Assembly (NCBI GenBank): GCA_035477115.1
Contig: DATIKW010000002.1
Coordinates: forward strand, 1 to 56,794
Reading direction: 5' to 3'
Source: UBA995 sp035477115
GTDB taxonomy: Bacteria > Bacillota > Sulfobacillia > UBA995
Length of the DNA stretch: 56,794 nt
Within the stretch, counting starts at the first letter, position 1, and the number at the start of each line of letters is the position of its first letter. The notes under the pieces are model-generated. The model worked only from the letters and a program-made list of their open reading frames with translations, did not search any database and was not told the origin of the DNA. Positions 33,809 to 42,351 of the stretch are shown here, piece by piece. Position numbers and translations under genes: made by a program.

Positions 33809-33838
33809 TTGACCGGCCGCTGTCCGGCGGGCTATACT
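33809..33838 (+). promoter_or_regulatory. Duplicated mazE-type promoter before the second methyltransferase
   Basis: TTGACC (33809-33814), an 18-bp spacer and TATACT (33833-33838) match the mazEF promoter at 32343-32372 in both boxes, in spacing and in much of the spacer (TTGACCGGCCGC is shared). It is the only promoter-like sequence I see before the methyltransferase at 33922. Confidence 0.65.
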
Positions 33839-33846
33839 TCGGGATA

Positions 33847-33918
33847 CAGCGCATCCCCAAAGGCTACACGCGAGAGGAACGGGACTGGGGCGACCCGGTC
33901 GGCCGAGAGGCGGGGCAG
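33847..33918 (+). pseudogene. mazE 3' fragment
   Basis: The plus strand translates as RIPKGYTREERDWGDPVGRE, closely matching the C-terminal tail of the intact MazE (RIPKSYKPEELDWGNPVGRE). The DNA-binding N-terminal part is deleted, so promoter and tail are directly joined. The fragment runs up to the methyltransferase start codon at 33922. Confidence 0.75.
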
Positions 33919-33921
33919 ACT

Positions 33922-34677
33922 ATGAGCAATAAGGCCTGGTATGAGTCATTCTTCGGCGAGAACTACCTTGAGATCTACGAGGCCGCCCTGCCGGCTGAGC
34001 GTACGGCCGCAGAGGTGGAAGGCATCATCTCTCTCCTCCGTCTTCATGCGGGTGCACGGGTCCTTGATTTGGCCTGCGGCCATGGCCGCCACGCCATCCC
34101 TCTCGCGAAACGGGGCTACTGCGTCACGGGGTACGACCTGAGCGAGGTGTTCCTCGAGCGGGCGCGAGCCGAGGCCGAAGCCCAAGGCACCGGCATTCGG
34201 TGGATGCGGGGCGACATGAGGGAGTTGCCCTTCGAGGCTGAGTTCGACGCCGCATACAATGTCTTCACCTCGTTCGGATACTTCGAAAATCCTGAAGATG
34301 ATGCGAAGACGCTTCGCTGTGTCCGCAAGGCGCTCCGGCCAGGCGGCCGCTTCCTGCTGGAGACCCTGCATCGTGACGCCCTCCCTGCTCGATTCCAGCA
34401 CCGGGGGTTTGAGAAGACGGCTCGCGGCCTGATCGTCCTCCATGAGCGACGCTGGGATCTCGCCCGGGACGTGATCGATGAAGATGTGACTTTGATCCAT
34501 CCCGATGGATCGCGAACCGAATACCAGACCTTCCTGCGCCTGCGGTCGCTTGATGAATTCCTCGCGTTGCTGCGGAAAACTGGCATGGAACCGGAGGCCT
34601 GGTACGGAGGACTGGACGGCAGCCCCTTGGGCTTGAGCAGTCATCGCTTGGTTCTGGTCAGTCGAAGGGGGGCGTAG
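33922..34677 (+). CDS. Class I SAM-dependent methyltransferase
   Basis: A 251-residue methyltransferase: motif I VLDLACGHGRHA (near 50-61), acidic residue in VTGYDLSE, and FDAAYNVFTSFGYF followed by LRPGGRFLLETLHRD. This is the cyclopropane-fatty-acid/UbiE-like small-molecule methyltransferase pattern with a C-terminal beta extension. The substrate is unknown. Transcription probably starts from the duplicated mazE-type promoter 84 bp upstream. It converges with the GTPase gene on the other strand, 38 bp away. Confidence 0.85.
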   Translation: MSNKAWYESFFGENYLEIYEAALPAERTAAEVEGIISLLRLHAGARVLDLACGHGRHAIPLAKRGYCVTGYDLSEVFLERARAEAEAQGTGIRWMRGDMRELPFEAEFDAAYNVFTSFGYFENPEDDAKTLRCVRKALRPGGRFLLETLHRDALPARFQHRGFEKTARGLIVLHERRWDLARDVIDEDVTLIHPDGSRTEYQTFLRLRSLDEFLALLRKTGMEPEAWYGGLDGSPLGLSSHRLVLVSRRGA

Positions 34678-34715
34678 GCGCGACGCTCCGGGGCGACAGC
34701 GCCCGATGGTAGACC

Positions 34716-35291
34716 TCATCCGCGCAGGAGGAAATGCCGTACCTCCGGAAAGCCGGAGCCCGCGAGCGCCGACACGGCGATCACCGGCCCGGGGAGTTGC
34801 AGCCGACCGAGAGACTTCAGCCCCTCCCGCGCGCCGGGCAGGTCCATCTTGTTGGCGAGCAGCGCATATCCGGCCTTTCGACTGGCAACCTGGGCCAGCT
34901 CGCGGTCGACCGGCCCCGGCGCGGCGGGCGAACCGGCGGCAGCCGTCACATCCACGATGTGCAGGATGATCGCCGCCCCCCGGAAGGCCCGAAGGGTCTC
35001 CGCCATGGCCTTCCGGATCTCGGCCGCGGCGGCCGCATGGTCGGTTAGTCCGACGCTGTCGGTCAGGACGGTGATTGGCCCGTCACGCGAAGGGGCCGGC
35101 AGGATGACCCGGAACAGGCGCCGCGTATAATGAGGTGCCGGTTTCACCAGTTCCTCGGCGGCGCGTGCGGCCGCAAGCGGCGGCTTCTCGGGACCGAGCC
35201 GGAAGTGCGTCACCCCGAGGTAACGGGCGAAGTTCACGAAGAAGAGGCTCTTGCCCGCATTGGGCTTGCCGATGATCAGACACTCCCGCAT
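34716..35291 (-). CDS. Small Era/FeoB-like GTPase
   Basis: A 191-residue P-loop GTPase: G1 GKPNAGKS (8-15), G3 DSVG, G4 NKMD, and a G5-like SAL. It resembles the G domain of ribosome- or iron-associated GTPases but has no second domain. It overlaps the SpoVK-like gene by 16 nt and is the last gene of the minus-strand run. This pairing with a SpoVK-type AAA protein suggests a shared function, which I cannot name. Confidence 0.8.
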   Translation of the reverse strand: MRECLIIGKPNAGKSLFFVNFARYLGVTHFRLGPEKPPLAAARAAEELVKPAPHYTRRLFRVILPAPSRDGPITVLTDSVGLTDHAAAAAEIRKAMAETLRAFRGAAIILHIVDVTAAAGSPAAPGPVDRELAQVASRKAGYALLANKMDLPGAREGLKSLGRLQLPGPVIAVSALAGSGFPEVRHFLLRG

Positions 35292-36271
35292 CGCCCGCCG
35301 TCCCCCCCCAGGTCCGCTCGGGTGATGGTCACCAGGTCCTCGCGGCCGATCCTCTCCTGGCCGAGGAGCCGGCAGGCCTGGCGGCGCATCGCCTGCTCGA
35401 TGACGTTGCGCACCAGCCGCGCGTTCCCCGCATTATCCGGGCCGCCTTCGCGAGGGCGTTGCCCGTCGAACCGCCACGCCAGTTCCTGGTGGGCTTCCCG
35501 GTCGAGCCGGTACTCCCGTTCGCGCAACATGAGATCGGCGATGGCCAGCAGCTCGCCGCCGGTGTAATCGGGGAAATCGAGGTGGAGGGGGAACCGGGAG
35601 CGCAGTCCGGGGTTGGCGAGGATGAAGGCCCGCATCTCCAGCCGGTAGCCCGCCAGGATGACGATGAAATCCTTGTGGTCCTCAATGGCTTTGACCAGCG
35701 TGTCGATGGCTTCCCGGCCGAAGTCCTTGTCGCCTCCCCGGGCGAGCGAGTAGGCCTCATCGATGAACAGGATGCCGCCGGAAGCCCGCCGGATCTGTTC
35801 GCGCGTCCGCTGGGCGGTGTGGCCGACGTACTGCCCCACCAGGTCCGCCCGCTCGACTTCCACCACGTGTCCGTTTTCCAAGACCCCGGCGCCGTGCAGG
35901 ATCTTGCCCAGCAGTCTGGCCACGGTGGTCTTGCCCGTCCCCGGATTGCCGCGGAAGATCATGTGCAAGGCGGTGGCTTCGGCCGCCAGCCCCTCCCGAG
36001 CCCGGCGAGCCTGGATGACGGCGAAGGCGCGGATCTCCTTCACCAGGCGCTTGACTTCCGCGAGGCCGATCAGCGAATCGAGTTCGCCCAGAACATCAGG
36101 GGCGGTGGGGGCGGGCGGCTCATGGCTGGACATCGAAGCGGCCGGGGGCCGATCGAGACCTCGCCAGCGGGCGAAAGCTTCCGCCGGGCCGATCTCCCCG
36201 CGCTCCAGCGATTCCAGGATACGTCCGGGATCGGGAAGCCGGGGGGCGCCCGGCGGCCAGTGCTTGCCCAT
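35276..36271 (-). CDS. spoVK: SpoVK/CbbX-like AAA+ ATPase
   Basis: A 331-residue AAA+ protein. The N-terminal 60 residues are Pro/Ala-rich, then LIGLAEVKRLVKEIRAF, Walker A FRGNPGTGKTTVA, Walker B ILFIDEAYSLARGG and sensor-type VILAGYRLEM, with LRSRFPLHLDFPDYT after it. These features define the CbbX/SpoVK family. SpoVK functions in spore maturation in Bacillota and is commonly near hfq and miaA there, which supports the host assignment. It is coupled to the GTPase gene by a 16-nt overlap. Confidence 0.85.
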   Translation of the reverse strand: MGKHWPPGAPRLPDPGRILESLERGEIGPAEAFARWRGLDRPPAASMSSHEPPAPTAPDVLGELDSLIGLAEVKRLVKEIRAFAVIQARRAREGLAAEATALHMIFRGNPGTGKTTVARLLGKILHGAGVLENGHVVEVERADLVGQYVGHTAQRTREQIRRASGGILFIDEAYSLARGGDKDFGREAIDTLVKAIEDHKDFIVILAGYRLEMRAFILANPGLRSRFPLHLDFPDYTGGELLAIADLMLREREYRLDREAHQELAWRFDGQRPREGGPDNAGNARLVRNVIEQAMRRQACRLLGQERIGREDLVTITRADLGGDGGRCGSV

Positions 36272-36377
36272 GACTCACCCTTGACGGCGACTTGGTGGCA
36301 GTATACGCGGGGGAGCGCTTGCGGTGACTGCCGCGGCCTGGTCCCGCTTGAGCTGCGCAAGCGCCGCCCGGGCGGCC

Positions 36378-37118
36378 TCAGATCACCAGCCCTCCGTCCA
36401 CCCCCAGCACCTGGCCGGTGACGTAGGCCGCCTCATCGGAGGCCAGGAATACGTAAGCGGCCGCCACATCCGCCGGGACGCCCAGCCGTCCCAGGGGGGT
36501 ACGGGCGCGCATGAGGTCGAGCACTTTCTCCGGCACTTTCGCCGTCATATCGGTCGCGATGAACCCCGGCGCCACCGCGTTCACCCTGATGCCCCGGGGC
36601 CCCAGCTCCCGCGCCAGGGCCCTGGTCATCCCGATGATGCCCGCCTTGGTGGCGGCGTAGTTGGCCTGGCCGATGTTGCCGTACACGCCCACCACCGAGG
36701 AGGCATTGATGATCGACCCGCTTCCCTGGCTGAACATCGCGGGCAGGACGGCCCGGATGCAGTTGAAGGCGCCGGTCAGATTGACGGCGATCACGCGGTC
36801 CCACTGCTCAGTCGTCATCTTCGCCGCCCAGGCGTCCGCCGTTATCCCCGCGTTGTTGATCAGCACGTCGATCCGCCCGAACCTGGCCATGGCCTCGCCG
36901 GCACAGCGCTCGACGTCCGCCGGCACGGTGACGTCGACCGCCGCGAAGTGGGCCGGCCGTCCCCGGACCGTCATCTCCTCCACCACCGCGCGGCCTGCCG
37001 GCTCATCGCGGTCGGCGACCAGCACCCTGGCGCCTTCATCGGCAAACCGGCCGGCCACTTCCTTGCCGATGCCGCGGGCGCCGCCCGTCACCACCGCTAC
37101 CTTGCCTTCCAGTCTCAC
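36378..37118 (-). CDS. fabG: FabG-like short-chain dehydrogenase (3-oxoacyl-ACP reductase type)
   Basis: A 246-residue SDR enzyme: NAD(P)-binding TGGARGIG, NNAG, catalytic Ser in SSVVGVYG, Tyr-x3-Lys in YAATK, and the PGFIATDMT segment typical of FabG. It reduces 3-oxoacyl thioesters. The start is GTG at 37118 with GGAGG seven bases upstream; the frame is open for another 87 codons but those are not conserved. It lies 17 nt after the KAS III-like gene, in the same unit under the regulatory site at 38231-38262. Context suggests a dedicated acyl-CoA role rather than housekeeping lipid synthesis. Confidence 0.92.
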   Translation of the reverse strand: MRLEGKVAVVTGGARGIGKEVAGRFADEGARVLVADRDEPAGRAVVEEMTVRGRPAHFAAVDVTVPADVERCAGEAMARFGRIDVLINNAGITADAWAAKMTTEQWDRVIAVNLTGAFNCIRAVLPAMFSQGSGSIINASSVVGVYGNIGQANYAATKAGIIGMTRALARELGPRGIRVNAVAPGFIATDMTAKVPEKVLDLMRARTPLGRLGVPADVAAAYVFLASDEAAYVTGQVLGVDGGLVI

Positions 37119-37135
37119 GGTGAACCTCCTCCCCG

Positions 37136-38164
37136 CTATCTCGCCTTCTCCCCCCAGGCGACGGCCGCCGCCGCCCAGGCGTAGCCGATGCCGGCACTGG
37201 CCATCATCACCAGCATCCCGTCGGCGATCGCCCCGCGCCGCAAACCCTCTTCCAGGGAGATCACCTGATCGAGCTGGCCGATGTGCCCGTAGTTTTCGAG
37301 GTAGGTGGAACGCTCCGGCGGCAAACCGAGTTCTCGCAAGATCTCGCCGTGCGCGGAGCGCTTCATGTGCAGCAAACACAGGTAGCCGATGTCTTTCACG
37401 CCGTAGCCGCTGCGAGTCGCCGCCTCGGCGATCACCCGGACGAAGTTGGCGGTGGACACCTGATCCAGCCTGGCTTTCATCCCCTCGGGATCGAACACGT
37501 CCAGGGTATAGAGGCCCTGCCGCCAGGCGGCTTCGGACAGCGGCACGCAGGTCCCCCCGGCCGTCACCCCCACGGCATCGGCCAGCGATGGGTCGGTCAC
37601 CACGCTGCCCGCGAGCACCCGATTACGGTCGAGACCCCGCTCGAGCAGGACGGCCGCCCCGCCGGCGCCGAGGTTATACATGAAGCGCACCCGGGGGTTG
37701 CGGTAGTCCACGAGGTCGCCGTTGCGGTAGCCGCCGGCCAGCAGGACCAGCCGCAGATCGGGGTTGCCCCGCATCAAGTCCGCCGCCACCGGCAGTGCGG
37801 CCACCATGGTGCCGCAGCGCAACTGGAAGTCGAACCCCCAGGCCCGCGCGGCCCCCAGTCCCGCCTGCAGCTTGATCGCGCCGGTCTGCAGCCAGTGTTC
37901 CTTGTATTCCTCGCCGACGTAGATGATGAGGTCGATCGCATCGGCCTCCACGCCCGCCCGTTCCAGGGCCGCGCGGGCGGCCTTGACCCCCATGGCCACC
38001 GTGTGGTCGCCGGGCCCGGGGATCGGCTTGCGGGAGAAACCGAGCTTCTCCTCCACGACCTCCGCCGGCAGGCCGCTGGCGGCCGCGACCTCGCGGCTGG
38101 TCATGAACTGGGCGGGAAGGTACACGCCGTGGCCCCGGATCCCGACATCGACGTCGCCGCCCAT
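37136..38164 (-). CDS. KAS III-like 3-oxoacyl synthase, paralogue 1
   Basis: A 342-residue thiolase-fold protein of the FabH group. The nucleophilic Cys is in FDFQLRCGTMVAAL and the His in LLHMKRSAH. Where FabH has the catalytic Asn (YGN), this protein has YGHIGQLDQ, a His. It is clearly related to the protein at 47019-48065, and aligning the two starts (MGGDVDVG with MGVEGRVG) places this start at 38164, where GGGAG lies upstream. It may condense or cleave a CoA- or ACP-bound acyl chain. It leads the operon that continues with fabG. Confidence 0.85.
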   Translation of the reverse strand: MGGDVDVGIRGHGVYLPAQFMTSREVAAASGLPAEVVEEKLGFSRKPIPGPGDHTVAMGVKAARAALERAGVEADAIDLIIYVGEEYKEHWLQTGAIKLQAGLGAARAWGFDFQLRCGTMVAALPVAADLMRGNPDLRLVLLAGGYRNGDLVDYRNPRVRFMYNLGAGGAAVLLERGLDRNRVLAGSVVTDPSLADAVGVTAGGTCVPLSEAAWRQGLYTLDVFDPEGMKARLDQVSTANFVRVIAEAATRSGYGVKDIGYLCLLHMKRSAHGEILRELGLPPERSTYLENYGHIGQLDQVISLEEGLRRGAIADGMLVMMASAGIGYAWAAAAVAWGEKAR

Positions 38165-38230
38165 CAGCGATATCGCTCCCATCGCGGGCGGCGCGGCATC
38201 GTCCCGTTCTCGGCCGCCGCCCTGACCTCA

Positions 38231-38262
38231 ATGCTAGCCGAACGGAGTTGCCGCGGAGTTAC
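38231..38262 (-). promoter_or_regulatory. SARP-type regulatory site C (KAS III-1/fabG unit)
   Basis: On the minus strand GTAACT (38262-38257) and GGCAACTC (38252-38245) are separated by 4 bp, giving half-sites with an 11-bp period, then exactly 8 bp, then TAGCAT (38236-38231) as a -10. The start codon at 38164 lies about 60 bp downstream. The same layout occurs at 46991-47022 and 49450-49481. Confidence 0.72.
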
Positions 38263-38314
38263 GGATAGACCCCCATGCCCCTCAAGGCACCCCAGGGCAA
38301 GAAGACAATGCAGG

Positions 38315-41300
38315 TCAGTTGGCCTGCGGACCCCGCACCAGCCGCTCGTACAGACCAGTGGTCAGGGCCGAGGGCGGGACGCCGAACTCGCGCTGGAGCA
38401 CTTCCTGGCAGGTACGATAGGTTCGGACCACCAGCGCCTGGTTGCCCGCCCGGTCATGGGCCAGCATCTGCAGCCGGTAGGCGTCTTCCCGGCCCGGGTC
38501 GCGCCCGAGCACGGTGTCGGCCCAGGCGATGCACTCCTGCCCCTCGCCGTCTTCCAGCGAGCAGCGGGCCAGGGTCGTCGCGGCCTCGAGGAACAGCAGC
38601 AGCAGCCGCTCGCGCTCGCGGATGACCCATTCGTCCAGGCTCACCCCTTGAAGATAATCCCCTGCATACAGGGCGAGGGCTTGACGGAGCATGGCCTTCG
38701 CCGCCGCGGCGTCGGCGTCGAGCATGGCCAGCGCCCTGCGAACCTGTTGCTCGAACTCCTCGGCATCCAGGCGGAAGTCGGCCGCGAGATTGAAATAGTA
38801 GGCCGTGCCTTGCCGCAAGATGTAGCGGGAGGGATGGCGCGGCGTCCTTTCCGGCTCGAGGACGTTCATCACCGTATTGAGCGCGACTTTGAAGTCGCGG
38901 GCGGCCGTGTCCGGGTCGGCCTCCGGCCACAGGCAGGCCATGGCCTCTTCCCGGTGCACCAGTTGCCGCCGGTGGGTAAGCAGCAGGTGGAACAAGCGCC
39001 TCGCCGACTCCCGGCGCCAGTCGGCCGGAGGGATCGTCCGTCCTCCCCGGAACAGCTGGAATCCGCCCAGCGTCTCGATGACCAGGAGGTCGGCGGGAGG
39101 GGTTTCCACCCCGGCCAGGCCGGCGCGGGTGAGGAAGTGGTTCACGTAATCGGTCGCGACGTTCTGCTGGCGCGCCTCGAGGAGCAGCTGTCGATTCATG
39201 TCGGGATCCTTCGCTCCCAGCAAGGTGCGCCGCTCGAGCAGGAAATCGTAACCCCGCCTGCGGCACAGCTCGAGCAGGAGCGAAGCGTGCTCCCGAAACT
39301 CCGTCCCCAGCCCCCGCCGGTGGGCGGCGTGGGCCAGCCACCAGCAGGCGGCGGCCAGGCCGCAGCTGTCGCCGCAGCGGCGGAAGCCGTCTCTGGCCTC
39401 GGCCAGATAGCCGTCGGCCGCCTCGAGCTGGCCGCAGCATACCGCGGCCACGCCGGCGCACTGCGCGAGCACGGAACTGAACCAGCCGTCCTTGACCCGC
39501 TGGGTTATGGCTAGACCCTCCCGGGCGCAGCGTTCCGCCGCTTCCCAGTTGCCGGCGAAGCCTTCCGAGAGGCACTGGCCCATCATCACCTCGGTGCGGC
39601 CGCGCACCACGCCCAGGCGGTCGCTGATCTCGAGGGCCCGGCGGTAGGCGTCGCGACAGGCCGGCGAAGGGCGGTCCTCCTTCAGGAGCAGGGCATGCCC
39701 CAGGCGCACCTGGCCGATCGCTTCCACAAACCCGGCATTGAGCTGGCGGCCACGGTCGATGCCTTCCTCGGCGGCTGCCAGCGCCCGGTCGGCCTCGCCC
39801 ATCAAGGAGTAAAGCAGGGACAGGAGGAGGGGCGTGTCCCGGAAAGAACGCGGCGGCGAGTACCGGCCCTTCTCGTGGTTCCGATGGCCTTCGAGCAACT
39901 GGACGGCCGCCTCGAGCCGGCCGGTCCGCAGCAGCATCCTCCCCTCGTAATCCCCGCGGCTGGCCAGATGGAAGAATTCGCCGGCAAGTCGCTGGTAGCG
40001 TTCAGCCTTGGCCGGACGGCCCTGGTTGATGAGGTTCTCGGCCATGAGGTCGAGCAGGCGGGCCTTCTCCTCCGCGTCCCCCGGCTGCAGCAATTGATAG
40101 GCACGGCGGAGATGCCGCCAGGCGAGGGCCGGTTGAATGGTGTCCAGGTATACCTGCCCTATCCCCTTCAACGCCTGACTGAGCGCCAGGCGATCGGCGC
40201 TTTCGGCCGCGAGGCTTTCCGCCTTGCGATAGTGACGGAGCGCGGCGACGAAGTCCGACTGCAGCCGATGGTGGTGGCCGAGGGCGATGATGACGCCGGG
40301 ATGCGCCCGCGCCGGAGCGGGAATGCGCTCGTAATAGCCCAGAAGATCGGAGCCCCGGCCGCTCTGGACCAGATCATCGGCCAAGCCGGCCAGGACCTCC
40401 GCGGCCCGCGGCCAGAGTTCAGCCTGGATCAGGTTGGCCAGCGCCGCCTCCCGCCGTCCGATCTCGAGGTAGTAAGCGGCGGCCCGGGCGTGGAGGGGCC
40501 GGATGTCGTCCAGTCGCCGGGCCGCTTCTCGCCGCAAGAAGTCGCGGAACAGGGGGTGATAGCGGCAGGTGCCGTCGCCGGCGTCGAGGATGAACGGCCC
40601 GCGCCGGAGGGTGGCGTGGAGCGACCGCGAGTCGGAGCTTTCCCCCAACACCCGGCTGCACGCCTCGGGGGCAAGGTCCTCGAGGACCGACGTCTTGAGC
40701 AGGAGGGTCTGGAGCGGCCGCCGCAACTGGGAAAGCACTTCCTCGGCGAGGAAGTCGAAGAGGTCGCCCAGGGGCGGGCGGCTGCCGCCCGGCGCCGGTA
40801 CCGTCACGCGGCCATCCCGCACCCGGGAGCCGATGGCGACCAATGCCATCACCCAGCCGCCGGTGTAGTCCAGGATGTGGTCGAGCTGCGCCGAGGTGAG
40901 CCGGCAGTTCCAGGACCGCTCGAACAGCTCGGCAACTTCGTCCCGGCGAAAGGCCAGTTCCGTTGCCGTGATGTCCAGCGCCTCCCCCGCCGCCCGGGCC
41001 CGGACGACCCGGGGGATTTCCACCGGCTCACGGGTCAGGAAAGCCACGCTGACTCCTTTCGGGCGGTAGCGGAGCAAGCGGTCGGTCACTTCCGCCACTT
41101 CCGGCCGGCCGGCAACTGACTGCCAGTCGTCGATCACCAGGAGCACTCCATCGGGTTCGGCCTGGTCCAGTCCTTCCAGCAGTTCGGCCAGGACATCGCG
41201 ATACCCGGCGCCCTGAGCCGCGCAACCCAGCACCCGCTCCGCCAGCCCGGGGAACGGCCGGTCCAGCGCCGCGGCCAGGTAACGGCAGAAGACGGCCGCC

Positions 41301-41539
41301 CGGGCGTCTTCCGGACTCGCCGTGTACCACACGACCTGGATGCCGGGAAAAACGGAAGCGGCCACTGCCGTGGTCTTGCCGTAGCCGGCGCCCGCCGTCA
41401 CCACCGTCAGCGGCCGGCCGAGCATGGGCGCCAGCGCCGCCCGCAAGCGCTCCGGCACCCATACCGCGGGGCCGCCCCGGGGCGGGTGGAGCTTGGCCCC
41501 GATGATGTTCGAGAAGTCCGGGCCGCCTGGCCGTCGCAT
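38315..41539 (-). CDS. MalT-like ATPase activator with SARP-type wHTH and BTAD domains
   Basis: A 1074-residue regulator. Residues about 10-300 form a STAND/MalT-type ATPase (Walker A AGAGYGKTT at 49-57; LLVIDDWQ as Walker B). A helical-repeat sensor region of TPR type fills 300-800. Residues 818-918 resemble an OmpR-type winged helix (LGGFQLFRGGR; RRLFHLLLTHRRQLVHREE; SRYIL), and 919-1070 a BTAD domain, together the DNA-binding arrangement of SARP activators. The ATG at 41539 shares one base with the hydrolase stop (TGATG); a longer frame is not conserved. It is the last gene of the liv operon and probably controls the three sites at 38231, 46991 and 49450, including its own operon. Confidence 0.88.
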   Translation of the reverse strand: MRRPGGPDFSNIIGAKLHPPRGGPAVWVPERLRAALAPMLGRPLTVVTAGAGYGKTTAVAASVFPGIQVVWYTASPEDARAAVFCRYLAAALDRPFPGLAERVLGCAAQGAGYRDVLAELLEGLDQAEPDGVLLVIDDWQSVAGRPEVAEVTDRLLRYRPKGVSVAFLTREPVEIPRVVRARAAGEALDITATELAFRRDEVAELFERSWNCRLTSAQLDHILDYTGGWVMALVAIGSRVRDGRVTVPAPGGSRPPLGDLFDFLAEEVLSQLRRPLQTLLLKTSVLEDLAPEACSRVLGESSDSRSLHATLRRGPFILDAGDGTCRYHPLFRDFLRREAARRLDDIRPLHARAAAYYLEIGRREAALANLIQAELWPRAAEVLAGLADDLVQSGRGSDLLGYYERIPAPARAHPGVIIALGHHHRLQSDFVAALRHYRKAESLAAESADRLALSQALKGIGQVYLDTIQPALAWRHLRRAYQLLQPGDAEEKARLLDLMAENLINQGRPAKAERYQRLAGEFFHLASRGDYEGRMLLRTGRLEAAVQLLEGHRNHEKGRYSPPRSFRDTPLLLSLLYSLMGEADRALAAAEEGIDRGRQLNAGFVEAIGQVRLGHALLLKEDRPSPACRDAYRRALEISDRLGVVRGRTEVMMGQCLSEGFAGNWEAAERCAREGLAITQRVKDGWFSSVLAQCAGVAAVCCGQLEAADGYLAEARDGFRRCGDSCGLAAACWWLAHAAHRRGLGTEFREHASLLLELCRRRGYDFLLERRTLLGAKDPDMNRQLLLEARQQNVATDYVNHFLTRAGLAGVETPPADLLVIETLGGFQLFRGGRTIPPADWRRESARRLFHLLLTHRRQLVHREEAMACLWPEADPDTAARDFKVALNTVMNVLEPERTPRHPSRYILRQGTAYYFNLAADFRLDAEEFEQQVRRALAMLDADAAAAKAMLRQALALYAGDYLQGVSLDEWVIRERERLLLLFLEAATTLARCSLEDGEGQECIAWADTVLGRDPGREDAYRLQMLAHDRAGNQALVVRTYRTCQEVLQREFGVPPSALTTGLYERLVRGPQAN

Positions 41540-42351
41540 CAGCCCAGCGGGTGGCGCCCGAGGAAGTCGAGGAGGATCTGGTTGACGCGTTCCGCCTGTT
41601 CGACGAAGACGAGGTGGCCGCCGCCGGGGATGACCCCGAGTTCCGCCTGGGGGATCAGCCGGCGCAGCAGTTCCGAGTTCGCCGAAGGCACCACGCGGTC
41701 GGCGTCGCCGGTGAGGATGAGCGTCGGGGAGCGCACGGCGGCCGCATGACGTTCCAGGTTCGCCGCCGCCACCGCCTGAAACTGCCGCTCCCAGGCGTGG
41801 GCGGGAGTTGGCTTGGCGAGCCGCCAGTCGATGATCTGTTCGACCAGCGCGGGATGGGCGCCGGCGAATCCCGGTGCGAAGGCCGGCTCCATGGACCGGC
41901 GCAGGGCCTCGCGGGGCGGCAACGCCCGGGCGGCCAGGATGGACTGCCAGGTCTCGGGGGGCGCGGGGGTGGCCTTCGGCCCGCCGCACGAAGTCGAGCA
42001 CAGGATGAGCGAGGCCGCCAGTTCCGGGCGGGTGGCGGCGAGGACTTGCCCGATGTAGCCGCCCATGGACACGCCGAGGATGTGCGCCTTGCCGGTACCG
42101 GATGCTTCCAGCACGCGGAGGGCGTCTTCCGCCATGCCCTCGATGCTGTAGGGCGCGTCCGGCTTGCTGCTGTCGCCGACGCCCCGGTTATCGAAGATGA
42201 TGGTCCGGTACCGCGCGGACAGGGCGGGTAGTTGCCAGTGCCACATCCAGGTCGCGTAACCCAGACCCTCGATCAGCAGCAGGGGCTCCCCGCGGCCGTG
42301 TACTTCGTAGTAGAGGTGGTCATGCTCGCCTATCGCCACCCGGGGCATCAA
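41539..42351 (-). CDS. Alpha/beta hydrolase
   Basis: A 270-residue alpha/beta hydrolase. The nucleophile elbow is GVSMGG, the acid is in TGDADRVVP and the His in GGGHLVF. An oxyanion segment (IEGLGYATWMWHWQ) precedes FDNRGVGDS. This pattern fits esterases, lactonases and C-C bond hydrolases of catabolic pathways. The gene overlaps livM by 4 nt and the activator by 1 nt, so it is co-produced with the transporter. A role in hydrolysing the imported compound, or a CoA ester of it, is likely but not proven. Confidence 0.87.
   Translation of the reverse strand: MMPRVAIGEHDHLYYEVHGRGEPLLLIEGLGYATWMWHWQLPALSARYRTIIFDNRGVGDSSKPDAPYSIEGMAEDALRVLEASGTGKAHILGVSMGGYIGQVLAATRPELAASLILCSTSCGGPKATPAPPETWQSILAARALPPREALRRSMEPAFAPGFAGAHPALVEQIIDWRLAKPTPAHAWERQFQAVAAANLERHAAAVRSPTLILTGDADRVVPSANSELLRRLIPQAELGVIPGGGHLVFVEQAERVNQILLDFLGRHPLG

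Noticed and set aside
37119..37379. N-terminal extension of FabG to 333 residues
   Set aside because: The extension is Arg/Gly-rich, lies within the KAS III coding region in another frame, and the GTG at 37118 has a good ribosome-binding site.
37283..39514. A 743-codon plus-strand open frame across the KAS III and activator genes
   Set aside because: Antisense to well-supported genes with conserved catalytic motifs. GC-rich DNA leaves the opposite strand open, and the translation is low in hydrophobic segments and matches no family I know.
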